Source of the DNA: Prosthecobacter sp. | Lineage (GTDB): Bacteria > Verrucomicrobiota > Verrucomicrobiia > Verrucomicrobiales > Verrucomicrobiaceae | Assembly: GCF_034366625.1 (NCBI RefSeq) | Contig: NZ_JAXMIH010000011.1 | Coordinates: 124,001-188,000 of the forward strand | Direction of reading: 5' to 3' | Length of the DNA stretch: 64,000 nucleotides | In this document: in pieces, positions 55,182-63,207 of the stretch | Position numbering within the stretch: position 1 is the first letter of the stretch | How the letters are laid out: each line of letters begins with the position of its first letter | Position numbers and translations under genes: made by a program | Notes under the pieces: model-generated | Database searches by the model: none | Told to the model about the DNA's origin: nothing | The model's input: the letters and a program-made list of their open reading frames with translations, nothing else

Positions 55182-56456
55182 CTATCCTTTTTTCGGGAGC
55201 AGCGTGGAGCAGAGCCGGAGCAATTTGTTGGCGCTTTGTTCCCACGAAAAATCCCGGGTGACGCGTACGAGTGCCTTTTCAGCGATGCTTTTGCGCAGGG
55301 CTCCATCCAGCAGCAGGCGCAGAATGGCCGCGCAGAGAGCAGGGGCGTCATCGGCCAGCAGGATCTCCTGCCCATCGCTGAGGTACAGGCCTTCGGCACC
55401 CAGGGTGGTGCTCACCACAGGGACACCAGAAGCCATGGATTCGAGGATCTTATGACGTACGCCGCTGCCAGCTCTCAGGGGGACCACCTGCAGAGCGCAC
55501 TCACGCAGGTGGGGGAGAACTTCCTCGACCGTGCCGGTGATTTCAATGCCGGTGCTGGCGGTAGCAAGCCGGTACATGGCAGTGGTTGGTTCACGGCCAA
55601 TGATGCGAAAGCGAACTTTGGGCAATGTCTGCCGGATCAGCGGCAGTACTTCATGGATGAACCAGAACACCGCATCTGTATTGGGCTGCCAGTTCATCTT
55701 GCCGACAAAGGCGATGCATGGCTCTGCCTCCTGCAGGAGCACCGCAGGGGGAGGCTCCTGCGTGATAAAGTCGATTCCAGGCAGAACGCTGCCGAGAATG
55801 TTGGTCAGGTGGTAAGTTTCACGATGATACGCCGCATCGGCCTCAGAAATCGCCGTGACGCCGTCAAGCAGGCGGCACAATTCCGGCTCACGCCGCTGCA
55901 TGCGACGCGCCATGGTATGATAGAACAGCCGCGTGAACGGATTGCGCTGCAGCCGGGCCATGCCCTTCCAAATGTTGGCCTCGACGTTGTGCTGGAGCAG
56001 GATGGCTGGCACCTGACGCTCCTTTTCCCAACCGGCAAGGGCAGGCGCGCTGAGTAGGCCATCAATGAGGACGAGGTCGAAACGACCGCTCAGGGTGAGC
56101 TCGCGGGCACGCTCTACGAGTGCGGGACTGCGGCAGATGTCCAGGATAAAAGCTTCGCGGGAGGCGCAGAGATTGCGCACAATCGGCCAGAGGAAGGTGA
56201 GGAACTTGCGTGACGACCATGCGGGCATGAGCCGGGAATAAACGCGTTCTACTTCATGAGCATAGGGCACGGTTCCGGTTTTCCGACGCTCCTCCGAATT
56301 GTGCAGTTCCAGAACATGCACATGGCAGTGGTTCATCAGGTGAGTGAGGAGGTTATAGGAATAGATGGCACCTCCATAGTTGAGCGGCAGACAACTCCCC
56401 ATGCAGACCCACAAGATGCGCTGCTGTTCTTTTGGGGGTGGTGTCTCCTGTATCAT
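55182..56456 (-). CDS. Glycosyltransferase, GT-B fold (GT4-like)
   Basis: A 424-residue cytoplasmic glycosyltransferase. The N-terminal lobe begins after a short leader with LWVCMGSCLPLNYGGAIYSY (about 14-33), the Gly-rich acceptor loop of GT4 enzymes. The C-terminal lobe holds IAFVGKMNWQPN near 245 and the nucleotide-sugar motif GSGVRHKILESMASGVPVVS near 350, with its conserved Glu. It probably builds an exopolysaccharide or cell-surface glycan. It is divergent from the methyltransferase gene at 56599. Confidence 0.9.
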   Translation of the reverse strand: MIQETPPPKEQQRILWVCMGSCLPLNYGGAIYSYNLLTHLMNHCHVHVLELHNSEERRKTGTVPYAHEVERVYSRLMPAWSSRKFLTFLWPIVRNLCASREAFILDICRSPALVERARELTLSGRFDLVLIDGLLSAPALAGWEKERQVPAILLQHNVEANIWKGMARLQRNPFTRLFYHTMARRMQRREPELCRLLDGVTAISEADAAYHRETYHLTNILGSVLPGIDFITQEPPPAVLLQEAEPCIAFVGKMNWQPNTDAVFWFIHEVLPLIRQTLPKVRFRIIGREPTTAMYRLATASTGIEITGTVEEVLPHLRECALQVVPLRAGSGVRHKILESMASGVPVVSTTLGAEGLYLSDGQEILLADDAPALCAAILRLLLDGALRKSIAEKALVRVTRDFSWEQSANKLLRLCSTLLPKKG

Positions 56457-56598
56457 GAGAGCCTCTACTAAAGGGACGATTTTTGGTAAAGCTCTATCGG
56501 CTCAGAAGGCGCCAGAAACGGTCCCGCAGTAATTTTTTGCTTCCAGATTGGTTAAGAAAGGCTTATTATCAGCGAGTTACGTCTTTTTCACCCTCCGC

Positions 56599-57546
56599 AT
56601 GCCGCCCCTTGTCCTCCAGGAACGAATGTACGACCGCCGGGGCGGTGTCGTGCCCTTGATGCAGTTTGATGATCTGCTGCGTGAATTGATCGCTAGTGGC
56701 GGGCCCATGCCGCAGGAGTATGCGCTGCTCAATCGAACCCTGCGGCAGCTTGGGGATGCAGTACGGGCCAAGGTGATCGCACGGGATGATGTGCTGGCCT
56801 ATGCGCAGGACATCACGCACCGGCACCTCGAAGGAACCATGCAGGCGCGGGCGCTGGGCAAGAAGTTCGGCTACAGCGGCGACTTTGAGATGATCGAGGC
56901 GATCTACACCCTGCAGACCGCGCAAGAGCCGCATCTGCGCCGCTGGGACCTGTATTTTCATTCCCAGGCCGCTCCGAATGCGGTGCGCAACCGCAAAGCC
57001 TACTTCCACCAACTGCTGCATTCGCATTCGGTGGGTCGTTCCAAGGCACCACTCAATGTCCTGAACGTCGCCAGCGGCCCGGCGCGCGATGTGCGCGAGT
57101 GGGTGCTCGACAATCCCGAACGCGAGGTGTTTTTCGACTGCGTGGACGCGGAGATTCACGCCATTGAGCATGCGAAGAAACTCTGTGCGCCGTTTGCTCA
57201 GCGTGTGGAGCTTTATCACCGCAATGTGCTGCGTTTCCTGCCGGCGAAGGGCTACGACCTCGTCTGGTCGGCGGGCTTGTTTGATTACCTGGCCGACCGC
57301 TCGTTTGTGTATCTGCTGAAGGCGCTCATGGCCGTGACGCGTCGGGGCGGGGAAGTGGTGGTGGGCAATTTTTCCGACTTCAATCCCAGCCGCGATTACA
57401 TGGAGCTTCTGGGCGACTGGGTGCTGCAGCACCGCACGCGCGATCATCTGCGCGAGCTGGCGCTCGAAGCGGGCGCGGCGGCGGATTCGATCGAGGTGCA
57501 GTGGGAGCCTGAGGGTGTGAATCTGTTCCTGCACATCCGGCGCTAG
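56599..57546 (+). CDS. SAM-dependent methyltransferase-like protein
   Basis: A 315-residue protein. The N-terminal third is helical (MQFDDLLRELIASGGPMPQE); the rest is a class I methyltransferase fold. The SAM loop is LNVASGPARDVREW near 152-165, the acidic strand FFDCVDAE near 175, and YDLVWSAGLFDYLADRSF near 210 the motif IV region. It resembles proteins annotated as EF (3-hydroxypalmitic acid methyl ester) biosynthesis-type methyltransferases. The start is uncertain: ATG 56599 is used, while ATG 56626, preceded by CAGGAACG, is a good alternative. Its stop overlaps the convergent arginyltransferase-like gene by four bases. Confidence 0.75.
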   Translation: MPPLVLQERMYDRRGGVVPLMQFDDLLRELIASGGPMPQEYALLNRTLRQLGDAVRAKVIARDDVLAYAQDITHRHLEGTMQARALGKKFGYSGDFEMIEAIYTLQTAQEPHLRRWDLYFHSQAAPNAVRNRKAYFHQLLHSHSVGRSKAPLNVLNVASGPARDVREWVLDNPEREVFFDCVDAEIHAIEHAKKLCAPFAQRVELYHRNVLRFLPAKGYDLVWSAGLFDYLADRSFVYLLKALMAVTRRGGEVVVGNFSDFNPSRDYMELLGDWVLQHRTRDHLRELALEAGAAADSIEVQWEPEGVNLFLHIRR

Positions 57547-58205
57547 GAGGGACTGAGGGCGTGCCACTCGCCGCTGGTCCAATCCAATGTCTCGGTGCCG
57601 CGAAACTGTTTCTTATAGTCGTAGGCGCTGGGTTCGTGCGTGGCATAGCCGGGATAAAGCCAGCGCAGGCCAGAGGCGCGGCAGTGCTGGATTTCCAGGA
57701 GCATGGTGAAGATGCCGAGGCTGCGTCTCGCATGCCCGGGCTCAAAAACGCCATACACGCTGGAGGCAGCGGTCTGGCCCACATCGAAGAAACTGGCAGC
57801 GATGAGGCTTTCACCCTCGAACACGCGCACCATGCGGCATTCGCAGGGACCGTTTCCAGGATCGGAGCCGAGGAAGGTTTCGAGTGCGTCGGGGATGTTG
57901 TGGGTGAAACGCCGCTTGTGGTGTTGAAACATGGCCCGCAGGCTGTCATCGATGGTGGCAGGGACGATGTCGTGGCGCAGGCCGGCGTTTTTGTTCAGCA
58001 CGCGGCGCTGGCTTTTGGTGAGGGAGAAGGACGCAAGGTCGATGCGCAGCGGCGTTATGGTTTGAGTGGTGCCCTGTGCGTCCGGTTGGGTGCTGTAACG
58101 AAAGAAATACCTGCCGAAATGCCGCCAGCCCGCCGCCCACAGCCCATCCATGATGTCCGCAGGCACGGAATCACAGATGAATGCGTCGTCGAGGGCGGGC
58201 GTCAT
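57543..58205 (-). CDS. Arginyl-tRNA-protein transferase-like protein
   Basis: A 220-residue protein resembling the C-terminal GNAT-like domain of arginyl/leucyl-tRNA-protein transferases (ATE_C). The segment SLGIFTMLLEIQHCRASGLR, followed by YPGYATHEPSAYDYKKQFRG, is the usual motif. The N-terminal cysteine cluster of full ATE/Bpt enzymes is missing, so it is shorter than the family norm (about 240-250). It may transfer amino acids to proteins of the N-degron pathway or have diverged to another acyl-transfer role. Confidence 0.7.
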   Translation of the reverse strand: MTPALDDAFICDSVPADIMDGLWAAGWRHFGRYFFRYSTQPDAQGTTQTITPLRIDLASFSLTKSQRRVLNKNAGLRHDIVPATIDDSLRAMFQHHKRRFTHNIPDALETFLGSDPGNGPCECRMVRVFEGESLIAASFFDVGQTAASSVYGVFEPGHARRSLGIFTMLLEIQHCRASGLRWLYPGYATHEPSAYDYKKQFRGTETLDWTSGEWHALSPS

Positions 58206-58285
58206 AAGCCCTCAATAATCCGGCGGCGCGGATTGACAACCGCAGTCCCGCCAGCACACTCCGAACTGACAGCCCCCTCACGCGC

Positions 58286-60001
58286 ATGAACTTCCTGCAA
58301 CGCATCGAACGCGTCTTCTTCTGGCTCTCCGCAGCCTCCTCCGACAACCTCGACTCCTGCCCGGCCTGGGAACGGCGCAAATACGTGGCCTTCGGCGCGA
58401 CGGTGTTGGTGCCCTCGATCTTCGCCATCATCGCCTGCGCGTATGCGCTGAGCACGCTCACGGACAACTGGCTCATCATCGCGCCCGTGTCGCTCGTGTG
58501 GTCGTTCATCATCCTCACCGTGGACCGCGCCCTGCTGGCCACCTATCGCGCCTACCAGAGCTTCTTCCGCAAGGCGGCGCAGTTCTCGCTGCGCATGGTG
58601 GTGGCGGCGCTGATGGGCATCACCATCTCGCATCCGCTGACGCTGCTCTTGTTCAAAGACACCATCAGTTCGGTCATCGAGAGGCATCGCCAGGGCGAGA
58701 TCGAGGCGGCGCGTGAAACGTCCAAGCAGCAGAAAGTCGCCGTCGAGGCGCGCATCGTGCCGCTGGAGGCCGAGATCGCGAAACAGCGCGAGAACTGGAA
58801 CGCGACCTTCAGCGCCAAGTTCCTCGATGAAAACGGCAAGCCCGTTGAAAAGCCGCTCACCGACGAGGAAAAGCAGCTCAAGGCCGAACGTGATGCCAAG
58901 ATTGCCGAGGCTATCGCTCCTGGCAAAACGCGGCTCGAAGTGCTCGACAAGGAAATGGCCAAGCAGAGCGCCGATTACCAAAAGATCGCCGAGGAACTCA
59001 ATCACTGGCAGACGGAGTTCGAGCGCGAGGTCAATGGCCAGCGCAGCGGCATCATCGGCCTCGGCCCGCGTGCCAAAAGCATCCAGGAAGACCAGCTCAC
59101 CTGGCGTCGCGCCGAGTCCGCCCGCCTCAGCAGCGTGCTGGACACGATGACGAAGAACCGCGTGGTTCTTGTGGCCGAAATCAAGGCCGCCGAAGACGGT
59201 GTGAATGCCGCGCTCGATGCCAAAGCCGCCGAGGAAGCCGCCGCCAACAAGCCCGAGCAGGTGCGTATTCTCGCGTTGAAGCAGAAGGTGCAGACGGAGC
59301 AGGCGGATCAGTTCGTTTCGCAGCAGAACGCCATTCGCGAGACCTTGAAGACGCAGATCGACACGCTGCTGCTCCAGGAGAAAAACATGCACGAGGAAAT
59401 CACCGCCATCACGGCGGATGAGACCACCCGCATCGCCAAGATCCACGCCGAGCCGCGGCGCGACATCCTCACGCAGACGCTGGCGCTGCACGAGCTGTTC
59501 CAGAGCGGGGCGCAGGGCGGCATGTTCGCGCTCGTCGCTTATCTCGTGCTCACCATGCTCTTCATGCTGGTGGACACCATTCCTCTCATCGTGAAGTTCT
59601 TCTCCAAGCCCGGCCCCTATGACACGATACTCGACCGCGAGGAGATGGGCTATGAAGGCGAGCGCAAAGCCTTCCTTGATGGCTTCAGCCGCCAGATGAA
59701 GGAACTGGGTGAAAGCAAGCTGCTCAACCTGACGCGGAACAAGACGCTCGAACGCGCCTTGGTCACGGGCATGGACGGCGCTCGCTCGGCGAAGGAGTTT
59801 CTGGTCTATCTGATGGACCTGGAGCGTGACTTTGAAGAGAGAAGCCGCATCGCGCGGGAAATGGCCGCCAAGAGCGGCGTCAGCCACACGGCGGAAGCGA
59901 TCGAGGAGATGTCCCGCAATTTCTACGCCGACCTGCGCGAACGCATGGAGAAGTTCTTCCGCGAGGACGGCCGCCACACGCCTGCCACAGGCCGGGCGTG
60001 A
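58286..60001 (+). CDS. DUF4407 multi-pass membrane protein with long coiled coil
   Basis: A 571-residue DUF4407 protein. Three hydrophobic helices occur at about 31-55, 61-80 and 103-124, a Glu/Lys/Gln-rich coiled coil at about 130-405, a fourth helix at about 412-432 (MFALVAYLVLTMLFMLVDTI), and a helical C-terminus. DUF4407 proteins are found in diverse bacteria without a defined role. The start ATG at 58286 begins the characteristic FFWLSAASSDNLDSCPAW segment. No operon partner is seen. Confidence 0.88.
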   Translation: MNFLQRIERVFFWLSAASSDNLDSCPAWERRKYVAFGATVLVPSIFAIIACAYALSTLTDNWLIIAPVSLVWSFIILTVDRALLATYRAYQSFFRKAAQFSLRMVVAALMGITISHPLTLLLFKDTISSVIERHRQGEIEAARETSKQQKVAVEARIVPLEAEIAKQRENWNATFSAKFLDENGKPVEKPLTDEEKQLKAERDAKIAEAIAPGKTRLEVLDKEMAKQSADYQKIAEELNHWQTEFEREVNGQRSGIIGLGPRAKSIQEDQLTWRRAESARLSSVLDTMTKNRVVLVAEIKAAEDGVNAALDAKAAEEAAANKPEQVRILALKQKVQTEQADQFVSQQNAIRETLKTQIDTLLLQEKNMHEEITAITADETTRIAKIHAEPRRDILTQTLALHELFQSGAQGGMFALVAYLVLTMLFMLVDTIPLIVKFFSKPGPYDTILDREEMGYEGERKAFLDGFSRQMKELGESKLLNLTRNKTLERALVTGMDGARSAKEFLVYLMDLERDFEERSRIAREMAAKSGVSHTAEAIEEMSRNFYADLRERMEKFFREDGRHTPATGRA

Positions 60002-60379
60002 TCAGGGCCGCCGTAGGTAGGGCGGCTGGTCCCCAGCCGCCGCTGCGGCGCAGGTAGGGCGCTTGGTCCCCCAAGCGCCGGTTTGGAGGCGCTCAGTGAC
60101 ACAGGCTGCCTGTCCCCGATCAGAAGTTGGCAGTGGTTGACGGTTGTTTGCGATTGTTGACGGTGGTTGAGGGTAGCAGCGGACGTGAGTCCGTGTTCGG
60201 GGGGCGTTGTTCTCGGTTCGCAGTTCGCAGTTTCCCGGTAGCAGCAGACGGCGGCGAGATCGGCATTCATCACCTCGCCGGGCAGGCCTGGCGGGCTATC
60301 ACTGACGCAGCGGGTGGGTCCGGTGAAAATCGTCACTGCCACCCGGCCTCCGGCGCCCTGCCTGGAGGGAAAACCGGTT
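60002..60379. repeat. Gene-free region with REP-like hairpins
   Basis: No convincing gene. Two closely spaced hairpins follow the DUF4407 stop: GGCGGCTGG-TCC-CCAGCCGCC at 60021-60041 and GGCGCTTGG-TCCC-CCAAGCGCC at 60058-60079. Each is preceded by AGGTAGG, which suggests tandem members of one REP-like family and possibly a terminator. A third palindrome, CGGACGTGAGTCCG, lies at 60180-60193, and GTAGCAGCRGACG occurs twice (about 60173 and 60238). Confidence 0.6.
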
Positions 60380-60724
60380 TCACGGATGACGTTGTCGTAC
60401 GCAGGAATCGTCCGTCAGCCATGACGCGCGGCCCGTCAGCTTGCACGGATGAGCCGTCAGCTTTGACGGACAGTCCGTCAGGTACGCAAACTCGCGCGTG
60501 AAACCGTCCGGCAGGCTCTTGCGCCGCTTGCCGTCCTGCTGCTGCTCCGTGATCCACGCCTTCAACTCCGCCGCCTTTTCCACCGTCAATCCCGCCGCCG
60601 CCAGCACCTCCTCCACCCGCCGCTGCGGCCCGGTGCCTTCCGCGTTCGGTTTCGGGTTTTCCAAAGGCGGTCCTTGCCGGTTTGGGCGACGAGACTTTGA
60701 GAGAGAAGACGTCTTCGTCCGCAT
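60380..60724 (-). CDS. Small basic hypothetical protein with heptapeptide repeats
   Basis: A possible 114-residue protein, basic and Pro-rich at the N-terminus, with a helical segment RRVEEVLAAAGLTVEKAAEL in the middle. A C-terminal run of seven-residue units (YLTDCPS, KLTAHPC, KLTGRAS, WLTDDSC) comes from a 21-bp tandem repeat. No family recognised. It may be a real gene or a chance frame through a repeat region. Confidence 0.35.
   Translation of the reverse strand: MRTKTSSLSKSRRPNRQGPPLENPKPNAEGTGPQRRVEEVLAAAGLTVEKAAELKAWITEQQQDGKRRKSLPDGFTREFAYLTDCPSKLTAHPCKLTGRASWLTDDSCVRQRHP
60413..60496. repeat. 21-bp tandem repeat, four units
   Basis: Four imperfect 21-bp units, each opening with CGTCAGC or CGTCAGG and most carrying GACG or CACG in the middle: 60413-60433, 60434-60454, 60455-60475, 60476-60496. 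The period is a multiple of three, so the reverse-strand reading frame stays open across it. Confidence 0.7.
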
Positions 60725-60790
60725 GACATGCGGGTGGTTGGTTGGCGGAATCCAATCAGGTCCGTCCCTGAGACACCACTGAATAAGGAT

Positions 60791-61132
60791 TCAAAGTGGA
60801 TGCACCGAAGGGATCACCCCCCCGCCGCATCCAGGAGCCGTTGAAGCTCCTGCGGAAGCATCGGGAGAAGTGAGGCTTGAGCGAAGGGCGAAGGGCGAAG
60901 GGCGAAGGGCGAAGGGCGAAGGGCGAAGGGCGAAGGGCGAAGGGCGAAGGGCGAAGGGCGAAGGGCGAAGGGCATTGATGCCTGAAGGACTTCCTCCCCA
61001 TGGCTTGCTGTCAGGAATCGACTCCCGCCCCTTTCTTGCATTGACTGGTATGAAAACACCCGCTGCCTCGACCACTCGCCGCACCCAAGGCTTGACCTCC
61101 GGCAACTTTTTCGCTGCAATCGGCTCATTCAT
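60791..61132 (-). CDS. Small hypothetical protein running through a heptanucleotide repeat
   Basis: A possible 113-residue protein. The first 54 residues (MNEPIAAKKLPEVKPWVRRV and on) look like a normal sequence, then the frame runs through 13 copies of a 7-bp repeat giving (PFALRPS)n, followed by an unrelated tail. A length change in the repeat would shift the tail's frame. No family recognised; it could be a disrupted or chance gene. Confidence 0.3.
   Translation of the reverse strand: MNEPIAAKKLPEVKPWVRRVVEAAGVFIPVNARKGRESIPDSKPWGGSPSGINALRPSPFALRPSPFALRPSPFALRPSPFALRSSLTSPDASAGASTAPGCGGGVIPSVHPL
60882..60972. repeat. Heptanucleotide microsatellite (CGAAGGG)13
   Basis: Thirteen perfect copies of CGAAGGG (91 bp). 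Perfection over this length implies recent expansion by slippage. Because the unit is seven bases, gain or loss of one copy shifts any reading frame that crosses it. Confidence 0.95.
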
Positions 61133-61185
61133 AAAATTCTTTTTGGGTTCGTGATACCCATTTTACCTCAATCCACCCCGCCAAA

Positions 61186-61232
61186 CCACACTAAACTGTG
61201 GGCGAATCTGATTCGCCCACAGTTTAGTGTGG
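61186..61232. repeat. 47-bp perfect palindrome
   Basis: Arms of 23 bp (61186-61208, beginning CCACACTAAACTGTGGGCGA, and 61210-61232) pair perfectly around a single base. No T-run follows on either strand, so a standard terminator is unlikely. It lies 21 bases upstream of the first gene of the cassette array, with a GTTCGAT motif at 61242-61248 between them. Confidence 0.9.
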
Positions 61233-61253
61233 AAAAACAACGTTCGATGCAAA

Positions 61254-61607
61254 ATGAAGAACTCGCAACCGGCTGCAATCACTGAAGGCCACGACGCAAG
61301 AAGCTCTAGCGTGCGAGTCGAGCGTGAACATGGATTCAAGTGGAGATCCTTGTCCACTTGGATTCTGATATTGGCTCCGATATCAATTCTCACTTCGGAT
61401 TGGATGTTGTTTCACGCGATCATCCTTTTTTCAGTTGGACCGTCCCTGGTTGGAAGTTCAATGAGCAAGCGGGGAGCATACTTGTTGCCATTCACCATTG
61501 CTCTTTGCCTTTCACTGTCGATTGCGGTTTTTGGTCATTCCTTTTTGACTGAGATCGGCGTGGCAGGATTTCTGCCTGAGCTACTCGGCCAAGGCTCCAC
61601 AAAATGA
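61254..61607 (+). CDS. Cassette gene 1: small membrane protein
   Basis: A 117-residue protein with three hydrophobic segments (about 36-52, 54-75 and 80-100) after a hydrophilic N-terminus. No family recognised. Its stop lies three bases before the first attC-like site, as expected for an integron gene cassette. The ATG at 61254 is preferred to an upstream reading through the palindrome. Confidence 0.55.
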   Translation: MKNSQPAAITEGHDARSSSVRVEREHGFKWRSLSTWILILAPISILTSDWMLFHAIILFSVGPSLVGSSMSKRGAYLLPFTIALCLSLSIAVFGHSFLTEIGVAGFLPELLGQGSTK

Positions 61608-61610
61608 AGA

Positions 61611-61737
61611 ATCGAACAAGCCGCATCGTGCAACCACTACCAGCCGTTCAGTTTCGATGATTTCACCTGACTACAACCTTAACCCCGTGATCGACGCGCG
61701 CCCCCGCTGGTAGTGGTGCATGTGCTCATCGTTCGCC
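61611..61737 (+). other. attC-like recombination site 1
   Basis: Outer boxes ATCGAAC (61611-61617) and GTTCGCC (61731-61737) are complementary at their GAAC/GTTC core. The inner arms GCAACCACTACCAGC (about 61630-61644) and GCTGGTAGTGGTGC (about 61706-61719) pair with one unpaired A in the left arm, the extrahelical base that orients attC sites. Between the arms is a variable loop. The conserved AAC/GTT boundary bases agree with known attC sites, although the 7-base boxes are not the exact RYYYAAC/GTTRRRY consensus. Confidence 0.72.
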
Positions 61738-61743
61738 TCACCC

Positions 61744-62205
61744 ATGAATACCCGCGTAGAGTTCAAGTCGGCAGCGTTCCCGAAGTATCCAAATGAGGAT
61801 GCTGAACTTGTGAACTCGAACTGCTGGGGAAAGCGGCTGGCGGAGTTCGTCCGTGATAGTCTCCCGAAGCACGGCATTCCCACCGAAGATATTCTTTGCG
61901 AAGATTGGGGCTGGCTTGTGAACGTGAAGAACGATGACTTCCCACTTTGGATCGCCTGCGGTGTTCAGGACGAGTTCTCCGACTCCGACGAAGAAAGCGA
62001 GGATGAAGGAAACACTTCTCAGAGCAGTCCTGCTGGAAACAACGGCATCACTCAGTTCTGTGTCTTCGTGACAGCGGAACCCAGCCTCGTTCAGAGATGG
62101 TTCAAGCGCGTGGATACGAAACCAGCCGTTCAGAAGGTTGTTGATGGCCTCCGTCGACTGATCGAGGCATCACCAGACATTCAAGAAGCCACATGGACAG
62201 AATGA
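61744..62205 (+). CDS. Cassette gene 2: hypothetical cytoplasmic protein
   Basis: A 153-residue soluble protein with an acidic insert (DEFSDSDEESEDEG near 80-93). Aromatic-rich strands (GWLVNVKNDDFPLWIACGV, QFCVFVTAEPSLVQRWF) suggest a compact alpha/beta fold. Not recognised. The ATG at 61744 lies six bases after the GTTCGCC box of attC 1 and the stop precedes attC 2 by 20 bases, a standard cassette layout. Confidence 0.7.
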   Translation: MNTRVEFKSAAFPKYPNEDAELVNSNCWGKRLAEFVRDSLPKHGIPTEDILCEDWGWLVNVKNDDFPLWIACGVQDEFSDSDEESEDEGNTSQSSPAGNNGITQFCVFVTAEPSLVQRWFKRVDTKPAVQKVVDGLRRLIEASPDIQEATWTE

Positions 62206-62225
62206 CCATCAACCTCCAAATCCAA

Positions 62226-62318
62226 GGCGAACAAAACGGATGCAGGCAACGGCTCGGATGGCATCTGTCGTGTCATCGACGCTTCCCGCTCGCCGTCGCC
62301 TGATCCGGGACGTTCGCC
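62226..62318 (+). other. attC-like recombination site 2
   Basis: A 93-bp site from GGCGAAC (62226-62232) to GTTCGCC (62312-62318). The inner arms CGGATGCAGGCAACGGC and GCCGTCGCCTGATCCG pair with one unpaired base in the left arm. It is nearly identical to sites 3 and 4, as is usual within a chromosomal cassette array. Confidence 0.8.
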
Positions 62319-62339
62319 CAACCAACAGCGTCACCCGTA

Positions 62340-63005
62340 ATGAAGCAGAAGGAGTTCACACTCTCAGGAGGATGCCTGAAGATAGTGGCTGGCATGGTGC
62401 TGATCGGCATCATGATTTGGGGCACTTATCAGCTCGCTTCGTTTGTTCTACCTTCGGCATGGAAGAGCGACATGGCGATGTTTGGCCTTTGCTTTGCCAT
62501 GCTCATTTTCGGCATCGAGTTTGCCACCGTGATTCTTAGCCCAGGTTCTTCGACACCTTTTGGCATTCTCGGTGCTAAGCCGAGTAACTCGACACCGGAT
62601 GCATTGCGTTCACGGGGCCTGTTGGTTTCTGAGACGTTTCATGCCCAAAGGGCCTTTGAGGTTGAACCCAGAGGAGACGAAGGTTCACAGTATTTCATTG
62701 AACTTACCGACGGGAGAGTGCTGTTTTTGGCTGGGCAGTATCTTGATGACTATGGCCCGATCACAGACGACCCCGAGCTGAGTCAGCCACGTTCATTCCC
62801 CAGCACTGAGTTCACTGTCCACAGCGATGCACGTCATGGGGGATGTGTTCAGATTGATTGCTCCGGCGATGTCATAGAACCATCGCCTGTCACTCCGCCA
62901 TTTACGAACGCCGAATACAGATTGAAGCAGGTGCCAAGCGATGGAGAAGTTGTGGATTCAGAGAGTTACGACACGATCTTAGCTAGGAGGCTTGCGCCAG
63001 CATGA
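62340..63005 (+). CDS. Cassette gene 3: membrane protein with soluble C-terminal domain
   Basis: A 221-residue protein with two N-terminal transmembrane helices (about 13-35 and 45-66) and a roughly 150-residue soluble domain (YFIELTDGRVLFLAGQYLDD, a beta-hairpin-like stretch). No family recognised. The gene lies between attC 2 and attC 3, 21 bases after the former's GTTCGCC box. Confidence 0.7.
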   Translation: MKQKEFTLSGGCLKIVAGMVLIGIMIWGTYQLASFVLPSAWKSDMAMFGLCFAMLIFGIEFATVILSPGSSTPFGILGAKPSNSTPDALRSRGLLVSETFHAQRAFEVEPRGDEGSQYFIELTDGRVLFLAGQYLDDYGPITDDPELSQPRSFPSTEFTVHSDARHGGCVQIDCSGDVIEPSPVTPPFTNAEYRLKQVPSDGEVVDSESYDTILARRLAPA

Positions 63006-63024
63006 CATCCCACACAAGAACGAG

Positions 63025-63180
63025 GGCGAACAAAACGGATGCAGGCAGCGGTTCGAATGGCATCAGTCGTGTCATCGACGGTTGCCAGCGCCCCCCGGCG
63101 CTGCCCTTCGGGTTGCCTTCTGCAAGCTATGTCGCTCCGCTCCATTCCCGCTCGCCGTCGCCTGATCCGGGACGTTCGCC
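63025..63180 (+). other. attC-like recombination site 3, long loop
   Basis: Ends GGCGAAC (63025-63031) and GTTCGCC (63174-63180), with inner arms as in site 2. At 156 bp it is much longer because the variable loop contains an additional hairpin, CAGCGCC/GGCGCTG, and about 60 further bases. Confidence 0.78.
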
Positions 63181-63207
63181 CAACTTCAGACGCCACTCAC
63201 CAAGCAC

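Noticed and set aside
58202-59977. 591-residue minus-strand frame opposite the DUF4407 gene
   Set aside because: Antisense shadow of a recognised gene; composition (Leu, Gly, Arg rich) is typical of GC-rich reverse frames.
60413-60972. Possible CRISPR array from the 21-bp and 7-bp repeats
   Set aside because: Units are directly contiguous without spacers and no cas genes occur in the window.
61186-61232. Fifth attC site at the 47-bp palindrome
   Set aside because: The arms are perfectly paired with no extrahelical base, the loop is a single base and no matching left box is found, so it is kept as a palindrome only.
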